DNA of 64,000 bases from Channallabes apus (Eukaryota > Chordata > Actinopteri > Siluriformes > Clariidae), in NCBI GenBank assembly GCA_030522415.1, contig CM060130.1, positions 21,526,965 through 21,590,964 on the forward strand, written 5' to 3'. The position numbers and the translations under genes are program-made. The notes beneath the pieces are model-generated. The model was not told the origin of the DNA, searched no databases, and saw only the letters and a list, made by a program, of their open reading frames with translations. Position 1 is the stretch's first letter, and every line of letters begins with the position of its first letter. This document shows positions 44,053-54,520 of the stretch, in pieces.

Positions 44053-45125
44053 AACCCAACTTTTTAAGTAGATGGCTCATTTCACGGATGAGGTCTCTGA
44101 GATCAAAATACGAATATTTACTTCATGTTTCTGCTGTAATAAAATGAACATTTGAATCTAAACTCCACATTATTCAGTGTACAGTGATGTACTCTATACT
44201 CACAGTATCTCATGCCAATATCTTACAGTCAGGAATAATGAAGTAATTACTTTTTATATTCACCGGATCTGCAGATATTATTAAACCAATCGGTTATTTT
44301 TTATGTAGAAAACTAGAAATATGCAGCAGTTTCAGCCGTGGCAGTAATAGTGGGCTGAATGAGGAAAGTGTGGACGTCACAGTAGTGCATTTCACACACG
44401 CAACAGAGATTGAAGAAGATAAAATGTGTGAATTGTGTAAGGGGCGTCCTGCACCGCCGGTTATGTCTCACAACACCCTGTTCAGAGGGTTACATGTTTA
44501 ACTCCCTTAAACAGCATGAAATTCTCCATAGTGTTCAGGAACAATAAGATGAAATAAAAAGATCATTATCCAGTACAACACGTGAAGAAACAAGTAAAAA
44601 CTTCAGGTCACACAACTTGTGTCTGATTAAACTAAACATAATGGAATGTAAAAGCTTCTTATCTGTTTTTACTGTTTGTGATTCAAGAACAAAACTGGAA
44701 ATCAAAAACGTGCCGTAATTTAGTTATTTTGGTTTTAGAAGCAAATATTGGGGACGTCGTTATGTTGAAAAATAAATTATACAAATATTGTTACGGTTTA
44801 AATAAACTAGTTGCACAGAAATGCACATATACTGACATACTGTATATTGGTAAATACATGCAGATATCAGAAAATAGTATTTTACAATAAATCACAAGAT
44901 ATTTCTGTTCCTTAAGGGGAACTAGCGGTATATTAGCACAATGCTACATTATACAGATTTACTGTGTGTGATGACTGATTGTTGTCTAGTTTTCCTCTTA
45001 TTTTATTAAGACACACATCAGCTGTGTTTTAACCAGAGTAACAGTTACTTTCACATTTTCACATGAAACAATTCACATTTATAATCATGTAGTAAATCTT
45101 CACTCTCTATTATTTACTTTCACAG

Positions 45126-45138
45126 GACTATCTTTCAG
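45126..45138 (+). other. Micro-exon candidate alpha, subunit B2 (13 nt)
   Basis: GACTATCTTTCAG between ttactttcacag and gtgagtataaag. It is longer by one codon than the other alpha candidates but keeps the phase. The beta partner of this subunit was not found. Confidence 0.4.
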
Positions 45139-45350
45139 GTGAGTATAAAGTCTTTTCTCTGATAGTGATGTGTTGATGCTGCATGAATAATATATTTATT
45201 GTGCAGATGAAATAGATTGGACTGTGCTGTGTGTTCAGACTGCAATAGCACATAGATATATGAGCATCATGAGCATAGTGTAGTGAACACAACAGACTGT
45301 GATCGCTGGCAGAACATTCATCATGCTGTTGTCTAGTTTATCATTAGTGT

Positions 45351-45381
<31 letters not shown>

Positions 45382-45662
45382 CCACACACACACACAGACA
45401 TCTGACCTACACACTGATACTGAAAGTTGGATATCAAAGGCACAGATAGAAAAGTAGAAAAGACGAGTAAAGAGCTCGAGGAGGGCATGATCTCTACATG
45501 AAAGAAATGATAAATTAAACTGAATCTGAAAGACATGAATGACTTGAATTTCACGTACAGGAAAGAATGAAGGATAAAGCACTAAATGTGAAAAACAAAT
45601 CTAATATCTGTTAAATCAGCAGTTAGAGACTAATGAGAAGCCCGATGAAAAGAAATTAGAGA

Positions 45663-46048
45663 TGCCTCCGTGTGGCGCAGTGGTAAAGCGCTCGACCTAT
45701 CATCCAGAGATCGCTGGTTCGGTTCCCGGGTGATGCTGTTACCTCTCACAACCGGACGTCTAGAGAGAGCTGATTGGCCGATCTCTCTCAGAGGGGAGGG
45801 ATGAGAGATACTTCGTGCTCCCACATTAATCACGGCTCTACCAATCAGGGGCGTCTGTGAGCTCACGCAAGCGGAAGGACAGTTCGAAAGTTTCGGAGGA
45901 AACGCGTGATAGTCTTCGCCGCTCCTGACTAAGTGGTAGTGGTAGCCTTAATGTGGGAGCCCCCCCAGTGACGGGGAGGAATTGGACACGACCAAATTAG
46001 GGAGAAAATGTGGAAAATTAATAAAATTTATAAATAAAATAAAATAAA
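45663..46048 (+). mobile_element. tRNA-derived SINE, copy 2
   Basis: Flanked by AAATTAGAGA (45653-45662) and AAATTGGAGA (46049-46058), a 10-bp duplication with one change. The head is TGCCTCCGTGTGGCGCAGTG with B box GGTTCGGTTCCCGG; the tail ends in aaataaaataaaataaa. It shares its body with the minus-strand copy at 43502. Confidence 0.88.
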
Positions 46049-46058
46049 AAATTGGAGA

Positions 46059-46521
46059 CACTAAAGCATGAGCTGCATGACCAGAAGTCACATTTAAAGG
46101 AGATGATGATTGTACAAAGCGAAAACCTTTGACATAGGCACAGCTACTGTAATGTGCATACGTCAGTGAAACTTCTAGAAGAGACAACAAAGATGCTGAC
46201 GATGATTACACAATCAACAATGGTCCAGGGGCCAAGGAAGCTAAATGTCCGGAGGGAGGGTGCTATTATTCTCTGTATTGCTATTTTATGTACAGTACAT
46301 ACTACAGTAGCTAAAGGTATATCTGTAAATGAAGATAGATATAAGTATCGTCATGATACCAGTATTTTGATTTTGATATCTATCCCAATGTGTATTATTT
46401 TAGTTCTTAATGCCAAGCTTTTGCATTCACTTTATAGCTGTAATACTTCCATATTTCACTTTGGCCATCTCTTTGCCAGTGAGTTCCGGTGTTGCTGAAT
46501 CTGCTGCTTCCTCTACAAATC
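46059..46521. other. No gene recognised
   Basis: The open frame 46154-46498 has a hydrophobic stretch but no motif, and it overlaps nothing identifiable. I do not call it. The target duplication of the next element is at 46517-46521. Confidence 0.5.
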
Positions 46522-46871
46522 TGTGACGGTTAACCCCTAGAGGGCGCCTAGCGCCCGTTTTTCGTTTCGTTTTGGAGTTTGTTTGTGTTTTGTGTTTTAC
46601 TTCAGTTCCCAGAGTGCACCTCGGTCAGGTGACGTAGAAGCTCACCTGAACCGAGGTAAGCCAATTATTAGTTGATTTGTTTGTGTTTAAATAGACTGAC
46701 TGAACAGCAGTCAGGCGTCTAGCTTCTGTTGTAATTAAGTTGAGTTTGTGTTTGGTGTTTTTGTTTCCTTTCTTTTATGTTAATAAAAGAAACAAACGAA
46801 CCGTCAGCTCGCCTCCTCTGCATCCATGCCACGAACACGCACCAGACGCAGACATAGTAGGAAACGTGACA
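46522..46871 (+). repeat. 5' LTR of the repeat-ORF element
   Basis: It contains a TATA-like tttaaatag (46686-46694), a polyadenylation signal AATAAA (46782-46787) and, after these, the ATG of the ORF (46826). The ATG therefore lies in the part that would be U5 of the RNA. Confidence 0.85.
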
Positions 46872-49800
46872 GAAAGCTAGACCGACCAAGTGGCATGGCG
46901 GAGGTTCCCCCCGGGACGAGTTTCGGGGGCGTGATCACCATCTCTAGCGAGCTGGCGGAATGGCTAGCGGACAGCGAGGACGAGATGTACCACAGCTGGG
47001 AGTACAGCTTATTGGTGGAGCAGGAGAGTTTGCTGGAGGACAGCGAGGAACACGGCGAAGCAAGGTTCGAGCAGAGCGGGGAGAACTGCGGGTACGCCGA
47101 GGAGGCGGAAAGGCAGGAGGAGAAAGCAGTCAAGGGGGAGACGAAGGAGTTCTACAGGCAGTGGGCAGAACGCAATGAGGAGTGCATTCGAGACCTGCGC
47201 GAGCAGGTGCTGCAGCTCCAACTGCAGTACGTCCAGGTTCGGGAGAACCAGCCTGTAGTCCCGGAAGCGATCGCCCTCCCGGATCTGGACGATGCACTCC
47301 TCCCTCGGTCACTGCCTGAACCCAGCGCGGACGCGTCTCCCCCATCCCCGCCGCCGGAGCTAAGCACAGCGGATTGTGCACCGCTGCAACACGGCAGCGC
47401 GGGGGGCTTCTACTGGCAGTGGGCAGAGTTCAACCGGGAGTGCATTCTGGACCTGCGCGAGCAGGTGCTGCAGCTCCAACTGCAGCTCGTCCAGGTTCGG
47501 GAGAACCAGGCCGTGATCCCGGAAGCGATTCCTCTCCTGGATCTGGACGATGCACTCCCACTCCTGCCACTGCCTAAAACCCTCGCGGAGGAAGATGTAC
47601 ACGAGCGATGCAGCACGAGCGCCGTGCACGCTCCAACGTCATCGAGCGCCGTGCACGCTCCAACGTCGTCGAGCGCAGTGCACGCTCCAACGTCGTCGAG
47701 CGCAGTGCACGCTCCAACGTCGTCGAGCGCAGTGCACGCTCCAACACTGCTGTTGAGCTCTGCACAAGCTCCAACGTTGTCGTCGAGCGCAGTGCACGCT
47801 CCAACACTGCTGTTGAGCTCTGCACAAGCTCCAACGTTGTCGTCGAGCGCAGTGCACGCTCCAACGTCGTCGAGCGCAATGCACGCTCCAACGTCGTCGA
47901 GCGCAGTGCACGCTCCAACGTCGTCGAGCGTAGTGCAAGCTCCAACGTTGTCGTCGAGCGCAGTGCACGCTTCAACACTGCTGTTGAGCCCTGCACAAGC
48001 TCCAACGTTGTCGTCGAGCGCGGTGCACGCTCCAACACTGCCGTTGAGCTCTGCACAAGCTCCAACGTTGTCGTCGAGCGCAGTGCACGCTCCAACATTA
48101 CCGTTGAGCTCTGCACAAGCTCCAACGTTGTCGTCGAGCGCAGTGCACGCTCCAACGTCGTCAAGCGCAGTGCATGCTCCAACGTCGCCGAGCGCAGTGC
48201 ACGCTCCAACGTTGTCGTCGAGCGCAGTGCACGCTCCAACGTCGTCGTCGAGCGCAGTGCACGCTCCAACGTCGTCGAGCGTAGTGCAAGCTCCAACGTT
48301 GTCGACGAGCGCAGTGCACGCTCCAAACCGCTGGTGAGCTCTGCACAAGCTCCAACGTTGTCGTCGAGCGCAGTGCACGCTCCAACACTGCTGTTGAGCT
48401 CTGCACAAGCTCCAACGTTGTCGTCGAGCGTAGTGCAAGCTCCAACACTGCTGTTGAGCTCTGCACAAGCTCCAACGTTGTCGTCGAGCGTAGTGCAAGC
48501 TCCAACGTTGTCCACGAGCGCAGTGCACGCTCCAACACTGCCGTTGAGCTCTGCACAAGCTCCAACGTTGTCGTCGAGCGCAGTGCACGCTCCAACGTTG
48601 TCGTCGAGCGCAGTGCACGCTCCAACGTCGTCGAGCGTAGTGCAAGCTCCAACGTCGTCGAGCGTAGTGCAAGCTCCAACGTTGTCGACGAGCGCAGTGC
48701 ACGCTCCAAAACCGCTGGTGAGCTCTGCACAAGCTCCAACGTTGTCGTCGAGCGCAGTGCACGCTCCAACACTGCTGTTGAGCTCTGCACAAGCTCCAAC
48801 GTTGTCGTCGAGCGCGGTGCACGCTCCAACACTGCTGTTGAGCTCTGCACAAGCTCCAACGTTGTCGTCGAGCGCGGTGCACGCTCCAACACTGCTGTTG
48901 AGCTCTGCACAAGCTCCAACGTTGTCGTCGAGCGCGGTGCACGCTCCAACACTGCTGTTGAGCTCTGCACAAGCTCCAACGTTGTCGTCGAGCGCAGTGC
49001 ACGCTCCAACATTACCGTTGAGCTCTGCACAAGCTCCAACGTTGTCGTCGAGCGCAGTGCACGCTCCAACGTCGTCGAGCGTAGTGCAAGCTCCAACGTT
49101 GTCGTCGAGCGCAGTGCACGCTCCAACACTGCTGTTGAGCTCTGCACAAGCTCCAACGTTGTCGTCGAGCGCAGTGCACGCTCCAACACTACCGTTGAGC
49201 TCTGCACAAGCTCCAACGTTGTCGTCGAGCACAGTGCACGCCCCAACATTACCGTTGAGCTCTGCACAAGCTCCAACGTTGTCGTCGAGCGCAGTGCACG
49301 CTCCAACGTCGTCGAGCGTAGTGCAGGCTCCAACGTTGTCGACGAGCGCAGTGCACGCTCCAAAACCGCTGTTGAGCTCTGCCCAAGCTCCAACGTCGTC
49401 ATCGAGCGCAGTGCACGCTCCAGCGCAGTCGTCGAGCTCTGCACAAGCTCCTACGCAGTCGTCGAGCTCGGCACCAGCTCCTACGCAGTCGTCGAGCTCT
49501 GCGCAAGCTCCAACCTCGTCGTCGAGCGCTGCACAAGCACTAACGTCATCGTCGAGCTCTGCACAAGCTCCAACGTCATCGTCGAGCTCTGCACAAGCTC
49601 CAACGTCGTCGTCGAGCCCTGCACAAGCTCCAACGCCGTCGTCGAGCGCCGTGCACGCTCCAACGCCGCCGTCGAGCGCCGAGTACGCTCCAACGCCGCC
49701 GTCGAGCGCCGAGTACGCTCCAACGCCGCCGTCGAGCGCCGAGTACGCTCCAACGCCCCCGTCGAGCGCCGAGTACGCTCCAACGCCCCCGTCGAGCGCC

Positions 49801-50121
49801 GAGTACGCTCCAACGCCGCCGTCGAGCTCAGCACAAGCACCAACGTCGTCTGCGAGCTCAATGCATACTCCAACGCCGTCGTCGAGCGCAGTGCACGCTT
49901 CAATGCCGTCGTCGAGCGCAGTGCATGCTCCAACGCCGTCGTCGAGCGCAGTGACAGCTCTGCAATGGCCGAGCACGTCTCCAGCCCAGCCTCTGCCAAG
50001 CACGTCTCCAGCCCTGTCACCCAGCCCCCTGGTCAGGGAAGATAAGGTAGAATATTGGGGTGGGTGTCCAGGACCTCCGGTGATGCTCCGGAGGAGCATT
50101 TTTTGGGGGGGGATACTGTGA
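46826..50121 (+). CDS. Repeat-rich ORF of the LTR element (one frameshift)
   Basis: The protein starts MPRTRTRRRHSRKRDRKLDR, an Arg-rich, nucleic-acid-binding-like N-terminus. Residues 40-105 are acidic. Two copies of a coiled-coil block follow (about 109-160 and 195-249), sharing LREQVLQLQLQ and VQVRENQ. From about residue 265 the chain is made of Ser-Ala-Val-His-Ala-Pro-Thr and Ser-Ala-Gln-Ala-Pro-Thr repeats. The first frame ends at a TGA at 48335-48337 because an AAA (48325-48327) replaces the AAAA seen at both equivalent repeats (48708, 49362). The other frame is then open to a TGA at 50119-50121 made from the first bases of the 3' LTR. Total length about 1098 codons. Possibly a Gag-like or structural protein; unrecognised. 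Confidence 0.6.
47623..49960 (+). repeat. Coding minisatellite (24-bp and 60-bp higher-order units)
   Basis: Tandem units of about 24 bp (gtcgagcgcagtgcacgctccaac-like, in shorter pieces) with a 60-bp higher-order period, most regular from 48361 to 49020 where each 60-bp line nearly repeats the next. Every frame on both strands is open for long stretches because the unit has no stops. Toward 49640-49810 the unit changes to a ccgagtacgctccaacgcc type. Confidence 0.93.
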
Positions 50122-50466
50122 CGGTTAACCCCTAGAGGGCGCCTAGCGCCCATTTTTCGTTTCGTTTTGTAGTTTGTTTGTGTTTTGTGTTTTACTTCAG
50201 TTCCCAGAGTGCACCTCGGTCAGGTGACGTAGAAGCTCACCTGAACCGAGGTAAGCCAATTATTAGTTGATTTGTTTGTGTTTAAATAGCCTGACTGAAC
50301 AGCAGTCAGGCGTCTAGCTTCTGTTGTAATTAAGTTGAGTTTGTGTTTGGTGTTTTTGTTTCCTTTCTTTTATGTTAATAAAAGAAACAAACGAACCGTC
50401 AGCTCGCCTCCTCTGCATCCATGCCACGAACACGCACCAGACGCAGACATAGTAGGAAACGTGACA
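50117..50466 (+). repeat. 3' LTR of the repeat-ORF element
   Basis: Same length as the 5' LTR; differences seen are g/a near 50154, g/t near 50170 and a/c near 50291. The near identity indicates a fairly recent insertion. Confidence 0.9.
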
Positions 50467-50760
50467 AAATCTAAGTCCTGACCAAAATTTTTTTAAATGT
50501 GGTTTGCTCTCTTTACTACTGCTCACGACTTTTACTATGCTTGCAGCAGCTTATATTACAATTGTGTAGTGGAAGCTTTGAATAGTGACCCTACAGGTGT
50601 CTTTCACAACATGTTTGCTGACCGACTACCAAGTACTAATTAAATAAATGAAATAAGCAGACTTGCGTCCATTAAAATTAAAACAGGGTTTGTTTCCCAG
50701 AGCGTCATACACTCTACTAGCATAGAGTGACTGCCAACATTGTTGTGCTTAAAGAGACGG
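50467..50760. other. No gene recognised
   Basis: AT-rich flank after the target duplication; nothing supported. Confidence 0.5.
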
Positions 50761-50773
50761 CTTTCTCCAAGTC

Positions 50774-51620
50774 AAAGTGAAAAAGTGGTTTTATTGTCAT
50801 TTGAAACATACTGTACATTCAGTAGGTACAGTGCATAGTGAAAAGAAACAGTGCTCTTCTAGGACCTTGGTGCTACATAAAACAAAAGCAATTTTCATTG
50901 AGATGTTGAAGACATCTGGGGGAAAATCCACCAGCTTGTCTGAACATCTGGTGAGCACTCTGCCCAGAATAGTGCCTGGTCCACCAGCCTTCTCTGGGTG
51001 AAACACGGTACCCAGTCTTTAGGCGGAGGGTTATTTTTTCTTGCCACCATGTCATTCTGCATATCGAACCAAATATAAAAGTTATCCAGTGCACCTGAAA
51101 GGGAGGAATCACCATCACAGCCAGGTGGTGTTGTCCTCATGTTGCTGATACCATGAATGCTCTGCCAGATGTCCTGCTTCTATCCTGGAAATGGCTGTGG
51201 ATCCTCTGGGCTTGTGTGCTTTGCTTCATTGATGGCAAAGGACTGTTTGGCCCTTTGCTGTTCTTAGGGCTACTTTGTCACCTGCTCAGAAGGCAGATTC
51301 TGGGGTTCTCGGCAGTGCTCACACATCTGCGGTTATACAGGTTTCTAGTTGTAGTGTTTTGTGAAAGTCTTGGAGACAGTGACATCATTGATGCACTTGC
51401 TGATGTAGCTAGTCATTGATGTACTGTAGTGAACTCCTCCAAGTGCCAATCAGTGTGCTCAAAATAGTGAAGAGCAGTGATGGCTTCTGATGGCCAGGTT
51501 TGTACCTGCCTCAGAACTGGTTTGGAGTCCTGGAACTATTATAACAGACATGTGGTCTGAGTAGCCAAGATCAAAAAGCCATCCAGAAAAAGCTGATATT
51601 GATTTGTTTTCAATACCATG
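50774..51620 (-). mobile_element. Degenerate LINE (jockey/Rex-like) fragment
   Basis: On the minus strand, scattered frames resemble the endonuclease-to-RT linker of fish non-LTR retrotransposons: a LGYSDHMSV-like block near 51590, and IWQSIHGISNMRTTPPGCD with ALDNFYIWFDMQND near 51060-51140. Multiple stops are present. The rightmost plus-strand ORFs are shadows. Confidence 0.6.
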
Positions 51621-51947
51621 TGCCATCATACTCTCGTCCTTTTTTCAGAACTAGTGTAGTGTGCACTCAGTATGAGCAGCAGTTGTAAAAAGGTACAGTT
51701 GACTGAATTCACATGCAATTGAGGATGCCTACAGTATGTTAGGCTTCAGCCTGCCTGACTGATATAGAGAACAGCTGACTGAGGTGTAGATAAATTGGTA
51801 ATTGGCAGGTGATAGACTTCAAAGAAACTGTGATGAAACACATTAGATATAAACTATAATTCATGAGGTTAATAATATAATCTGTCTGCTAATTATAATT
51901 TTTTTGAAGGCCGCTTTCTCAAGCTGGTTGTTTCTGATGTGTTCTAG

Positions 51948-51992
51948 GACCACGAAAGAGAAGAAACAGTGGAGATGGAAATCGTCCAAACA
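51948..51992 (+). other. Candidate 45-nt exon
   Basis: A 45-bp segment between gatgtgttctag and gtaagttactg, open in all frames; one frame reads PRKRRNSGDGNRPN, similar in style to a cytoplasmic tail. It lies close to the diverged unit at 52.9 kb. Gene unknown. Confidence 0.3.
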
Positions 51993-52005
51993 GTAAGTTA
52001 CTGTT

Positions 52006-52090
52006 TACATTTATGGCATTTAGCAGATGCTCTTATCCAGAGTGACTTACATTTATCTCAGTTAAGGGACAACTCAAGGGCCCAACAGTG
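52006..52090 (-). mobile_element. Truncated tail of the SINE seen at 17888
   Basis: Contains ttacatttatggcatttagc, agatgctcttatccagagtg and agggcccaacagtg, the tail and part of the body of that SINE. Confidence 0.75.
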
Positions 52091-52935
52091 TGTAATATGA
52101 AAGATTAAGAATATAAAGAGAAACAACAAGCAAATATTTGCAATTAAATGTATAATTATATTCAAGTGTACATCACAATTTAAAAGGTAACATGAAACAA
52201 ATACTACAAAAATATATTTTAGGTAAAAATGAAAATGGCTTTGGATAAATAAGTACAAAACCGCAGATCCAGACTCCAAAATCTAGTGGAAATCCTCCCA
52301 AAAGTGTGGAGGTTATTATAACAGCAAAAGGGGACTATAGTAATGTAGTATGGGATGTTCAACAAACACAAGCACTCTGATGATAGGGGAATTAGAATAA
52401 TTTAAAAGCCATAGGCTTTTCAGCTTTCATCATTAATAAACAAAACACCCATTTTCAACATTTCATCATTTTATTCAGTAGAAAATGGCAAATCGATTAG
52501 GTTTAAAGCATTTATATGTGTCCGTGCCATGCAACAGGTTCACACTCCATCCATTGTGCCTTCTGCGTAAACGCCCTGAACTCTTTGGCCCTGTTTGTAA
52601 TAACCTGTTGGTTATTAGTTTTTTCACCATTTCCAGCAGACAATCAATCAATCAATCAACGAATCAATAAATAAAAAAATTAAAAAATAAATAAATAATT
52701 TGTGATTTATAAATGTTGAAAAAAGTGGATTTTTTAAAATTAGATTGAAAAGAATGAACAAGTGACACGTATTGTAGAGAGTAAAGTTGTTATGCTTGTG
52801 TTGAGGTCGTGGAAGCTCATTTCCCCTTTTGACACTGTTAACATTAAATGTATAAAAGCCCCGCCCCTAAAAGTACTGTGCAGGTGATTAACTCTGCTTT
52901 CAGTCTGTCATAAGGTTATGACTAATCACTCTATA
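52091..52935. other. No gene recognised
   Basis: AT-rich, with an aatcaatcaatc/aataaata simple-repeat stretch near 52640-52700. Confidence 0.5.
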
Positions 52936-53110
52936 CTGTAAATACTCTTCAGGAAAAAATAAGATAATAATTAATAAAACTGAAACATGACAGGGGAGAA
53001 GCGAGTAAAAACATCTAGGTCCGGGTACTCGTGTCGGATGAAAGAAATGAAAATGGAATGTGAGCACTCATTATCGTTTTTTACATTTTTGATTTGAGCA
53101 CAAAATCCGA
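52936..53110 (+). repeat. Diverged relative of the unit A/B interior
   Basis: Aligns loosely with 24885-25060 (shared in order: ttcaggaa, aataagat, gaagcgagtaaaaac, tcgtgtcggat, aatggaatgt, gatt..agcacaaaa). It suggests an older third unit downstream of units A and B. Confidence 0.45.
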
Positions 53111-54227
53111 AACAAATATTGAAAAACAAGTGGATTTTTTATTACTATTTTCTATTAAAGAATGAACATGTGACACATAGATTGTATTGTCTATGATTGA
53201 ATGATTCTTTGTTAAAGATCTCATTCTTTCTTGCTTTTAGTGAGTGGAAATTAGCCTACTGAAGATTTTCCAGTGGAAATGCTCTGGGCAAAGTGCAGCA
53301 GAAAAAACACTTTTATTTTTAATAACTCAGTGTCATCATTAAGATCATTTGTATATGTGACCAGCAGGGGGAAGCAACATGACATCAAAAGAAAACTCAC
53401 AAGCAGTAAAACCTCATCATATAATAATGTTTCCATATACAGTAATAATGTTTTTTTAACATTATTTTATAATTTTTTTTATAAATAATAACTTTTATAA
53501 CATGTGTGGTACAGAAACCACAATTTAAATTATGTAATGCATTCTAATCTATTACATTGGTGCTGGTGAATTTTCAAACCAGAGGTTTATTTTTAACACT
53601 AATTTTATGTTATCATTTCATGAGCATGAATTCACTCAGGGATGTCTTCAACAGGGAAGCTATATAAATTCATATGTTTAAAAAGTGAGCAATTGTTAAT
53701 ATTGTGAAGTAGTGTGAGATGTTTAGTAACAATTTTATTATTAGAGTCTCCAGTGCCGTTGCTTTCTAAAAGTCAGTGATAAAGCTGTAAGTTTTCTCTC
53801 ATGATTAGAACAGAGGAGTTTACATTTACAATTACATTTACGGTTACATTTTGACTTTTATTGCATTTTTAAAAGACATTTTATAAACTTCAAGAAAGAG
53901 GAAGAGGTTGGTAAAGGAATAAGTGCCAGTAGATGCTACAGCATGAGTGAGATAAAGAACTGACTTGTTTCATTGATGTTTCACAATATTAATGTAACTA
54001 CAAATGAGTAAAACATGGCATGATGATGTTTCATTAATATAAATTGTGATTGTTGTAAAACTGCTGTGGTGTAAGAAATATTCAGGATGTGCCATTAATG
54101 GAGAATATTGAGTCATGATATCTAAATTTAATGTCAAGATGCATCACATGACCCAATCATTGGTTATTTTACTGTATAACAGCTCTCCCTCCAGGGTCTT
54201 ATTTCTAATACTGTGTTGTTCTTACAG
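53111..54227. other. No gene recognised
   Basis: AT-rich with acagttacatttac-type short repeats near 53830. No supported coding region. Confidence 0.5.
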
Positions 54228-54520
54228 AGGTGAAATGTCTTAAAACAGTTTGGCCCCTGGAAATGCCCTTATCTCCCAAGCTCCATTTCACATCCTAAAT
54301 ATTTTATCTTCCTGCTATTTTTAAAAAAAAGTGTACATTTGTTACTTTAACAAATAGTTTATTCCAAAGTGATTTGTATAAAAGTTTGTCATGTATTTGT
54401 AGAATATTTCACATTTTTGTGCCAAAAAAAACAGATTAATCTCAATATAAAAGTAATGTGCCTTAACTATAATCTCAACAGAGAAATGAAAATGAGATAA
54501 ATAAAGATTATTTTGTGTAC
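54228..54520 (+). other. Candidate terminal exon with polyadenylation signal
   Basis: An acceptor (ctgtgttgttcttacag) at 54227 is followed by a short open segment (one frame VKCLKTVWPLEMPLSPKLHFTS then TAA) and AATAAA at 54500-54505. It could be the last exon of the putative gene whose other exons are repeated in units A and B; weak evidence. Confidence 0.25.

Larger units (their letters stand above)
29030..45420 (+). repeat. Duplicated unit B (about 5.7 kb without insertions)
   Basis: Paralogue of unit A, interrupted by the DIRS element (31719-42302) and a SINE (43502-43942). It contains micro-exon candidates at 30964, 31251 and 45126. Sequence at 30450-30720, absent from the matching position of A, includes a hAT-like cagaggtgtaaagagtac fragment. 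Confidence 0.88.
46522..50466 (+). mobile_element. Non-autonomous LTR element with an LTR-to-LTR repeat ORF
   Basis: 3945 bp with two 350-bp LTRs (46522-46871 and 50117-50466), each TGTGACGG...CGTGACA, that differ at only about three positions. The element is flanked by AAATC (46517-46521 and 50467-50471). A G-rich polypurine tract (about 50098-50113) precedes the 3' LTR. There is no reverse transcriptase, protease or integrase. The internal region is one ORF with a tandem-repeat body. Helper element unknown. Confidence 0.88.

Noticed and set aside
46154..46498. 114-codon frame next to the LTR element
   Set aside because: No recognisable domain or splice context; AT-rich and probably chance.
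47410..50153. Very long minus-strand frames (up to 859 codons) across the repeat region
   Set aside because: They come from the stop-free tandem repeat and mirror the plus-strand ORF; they lack any non-repeat domain.
51153..51419. Plus-strand hydrophobic frame
   Set aside because: It lies opposite degenerate LINE coding sequence and shows no independent support.
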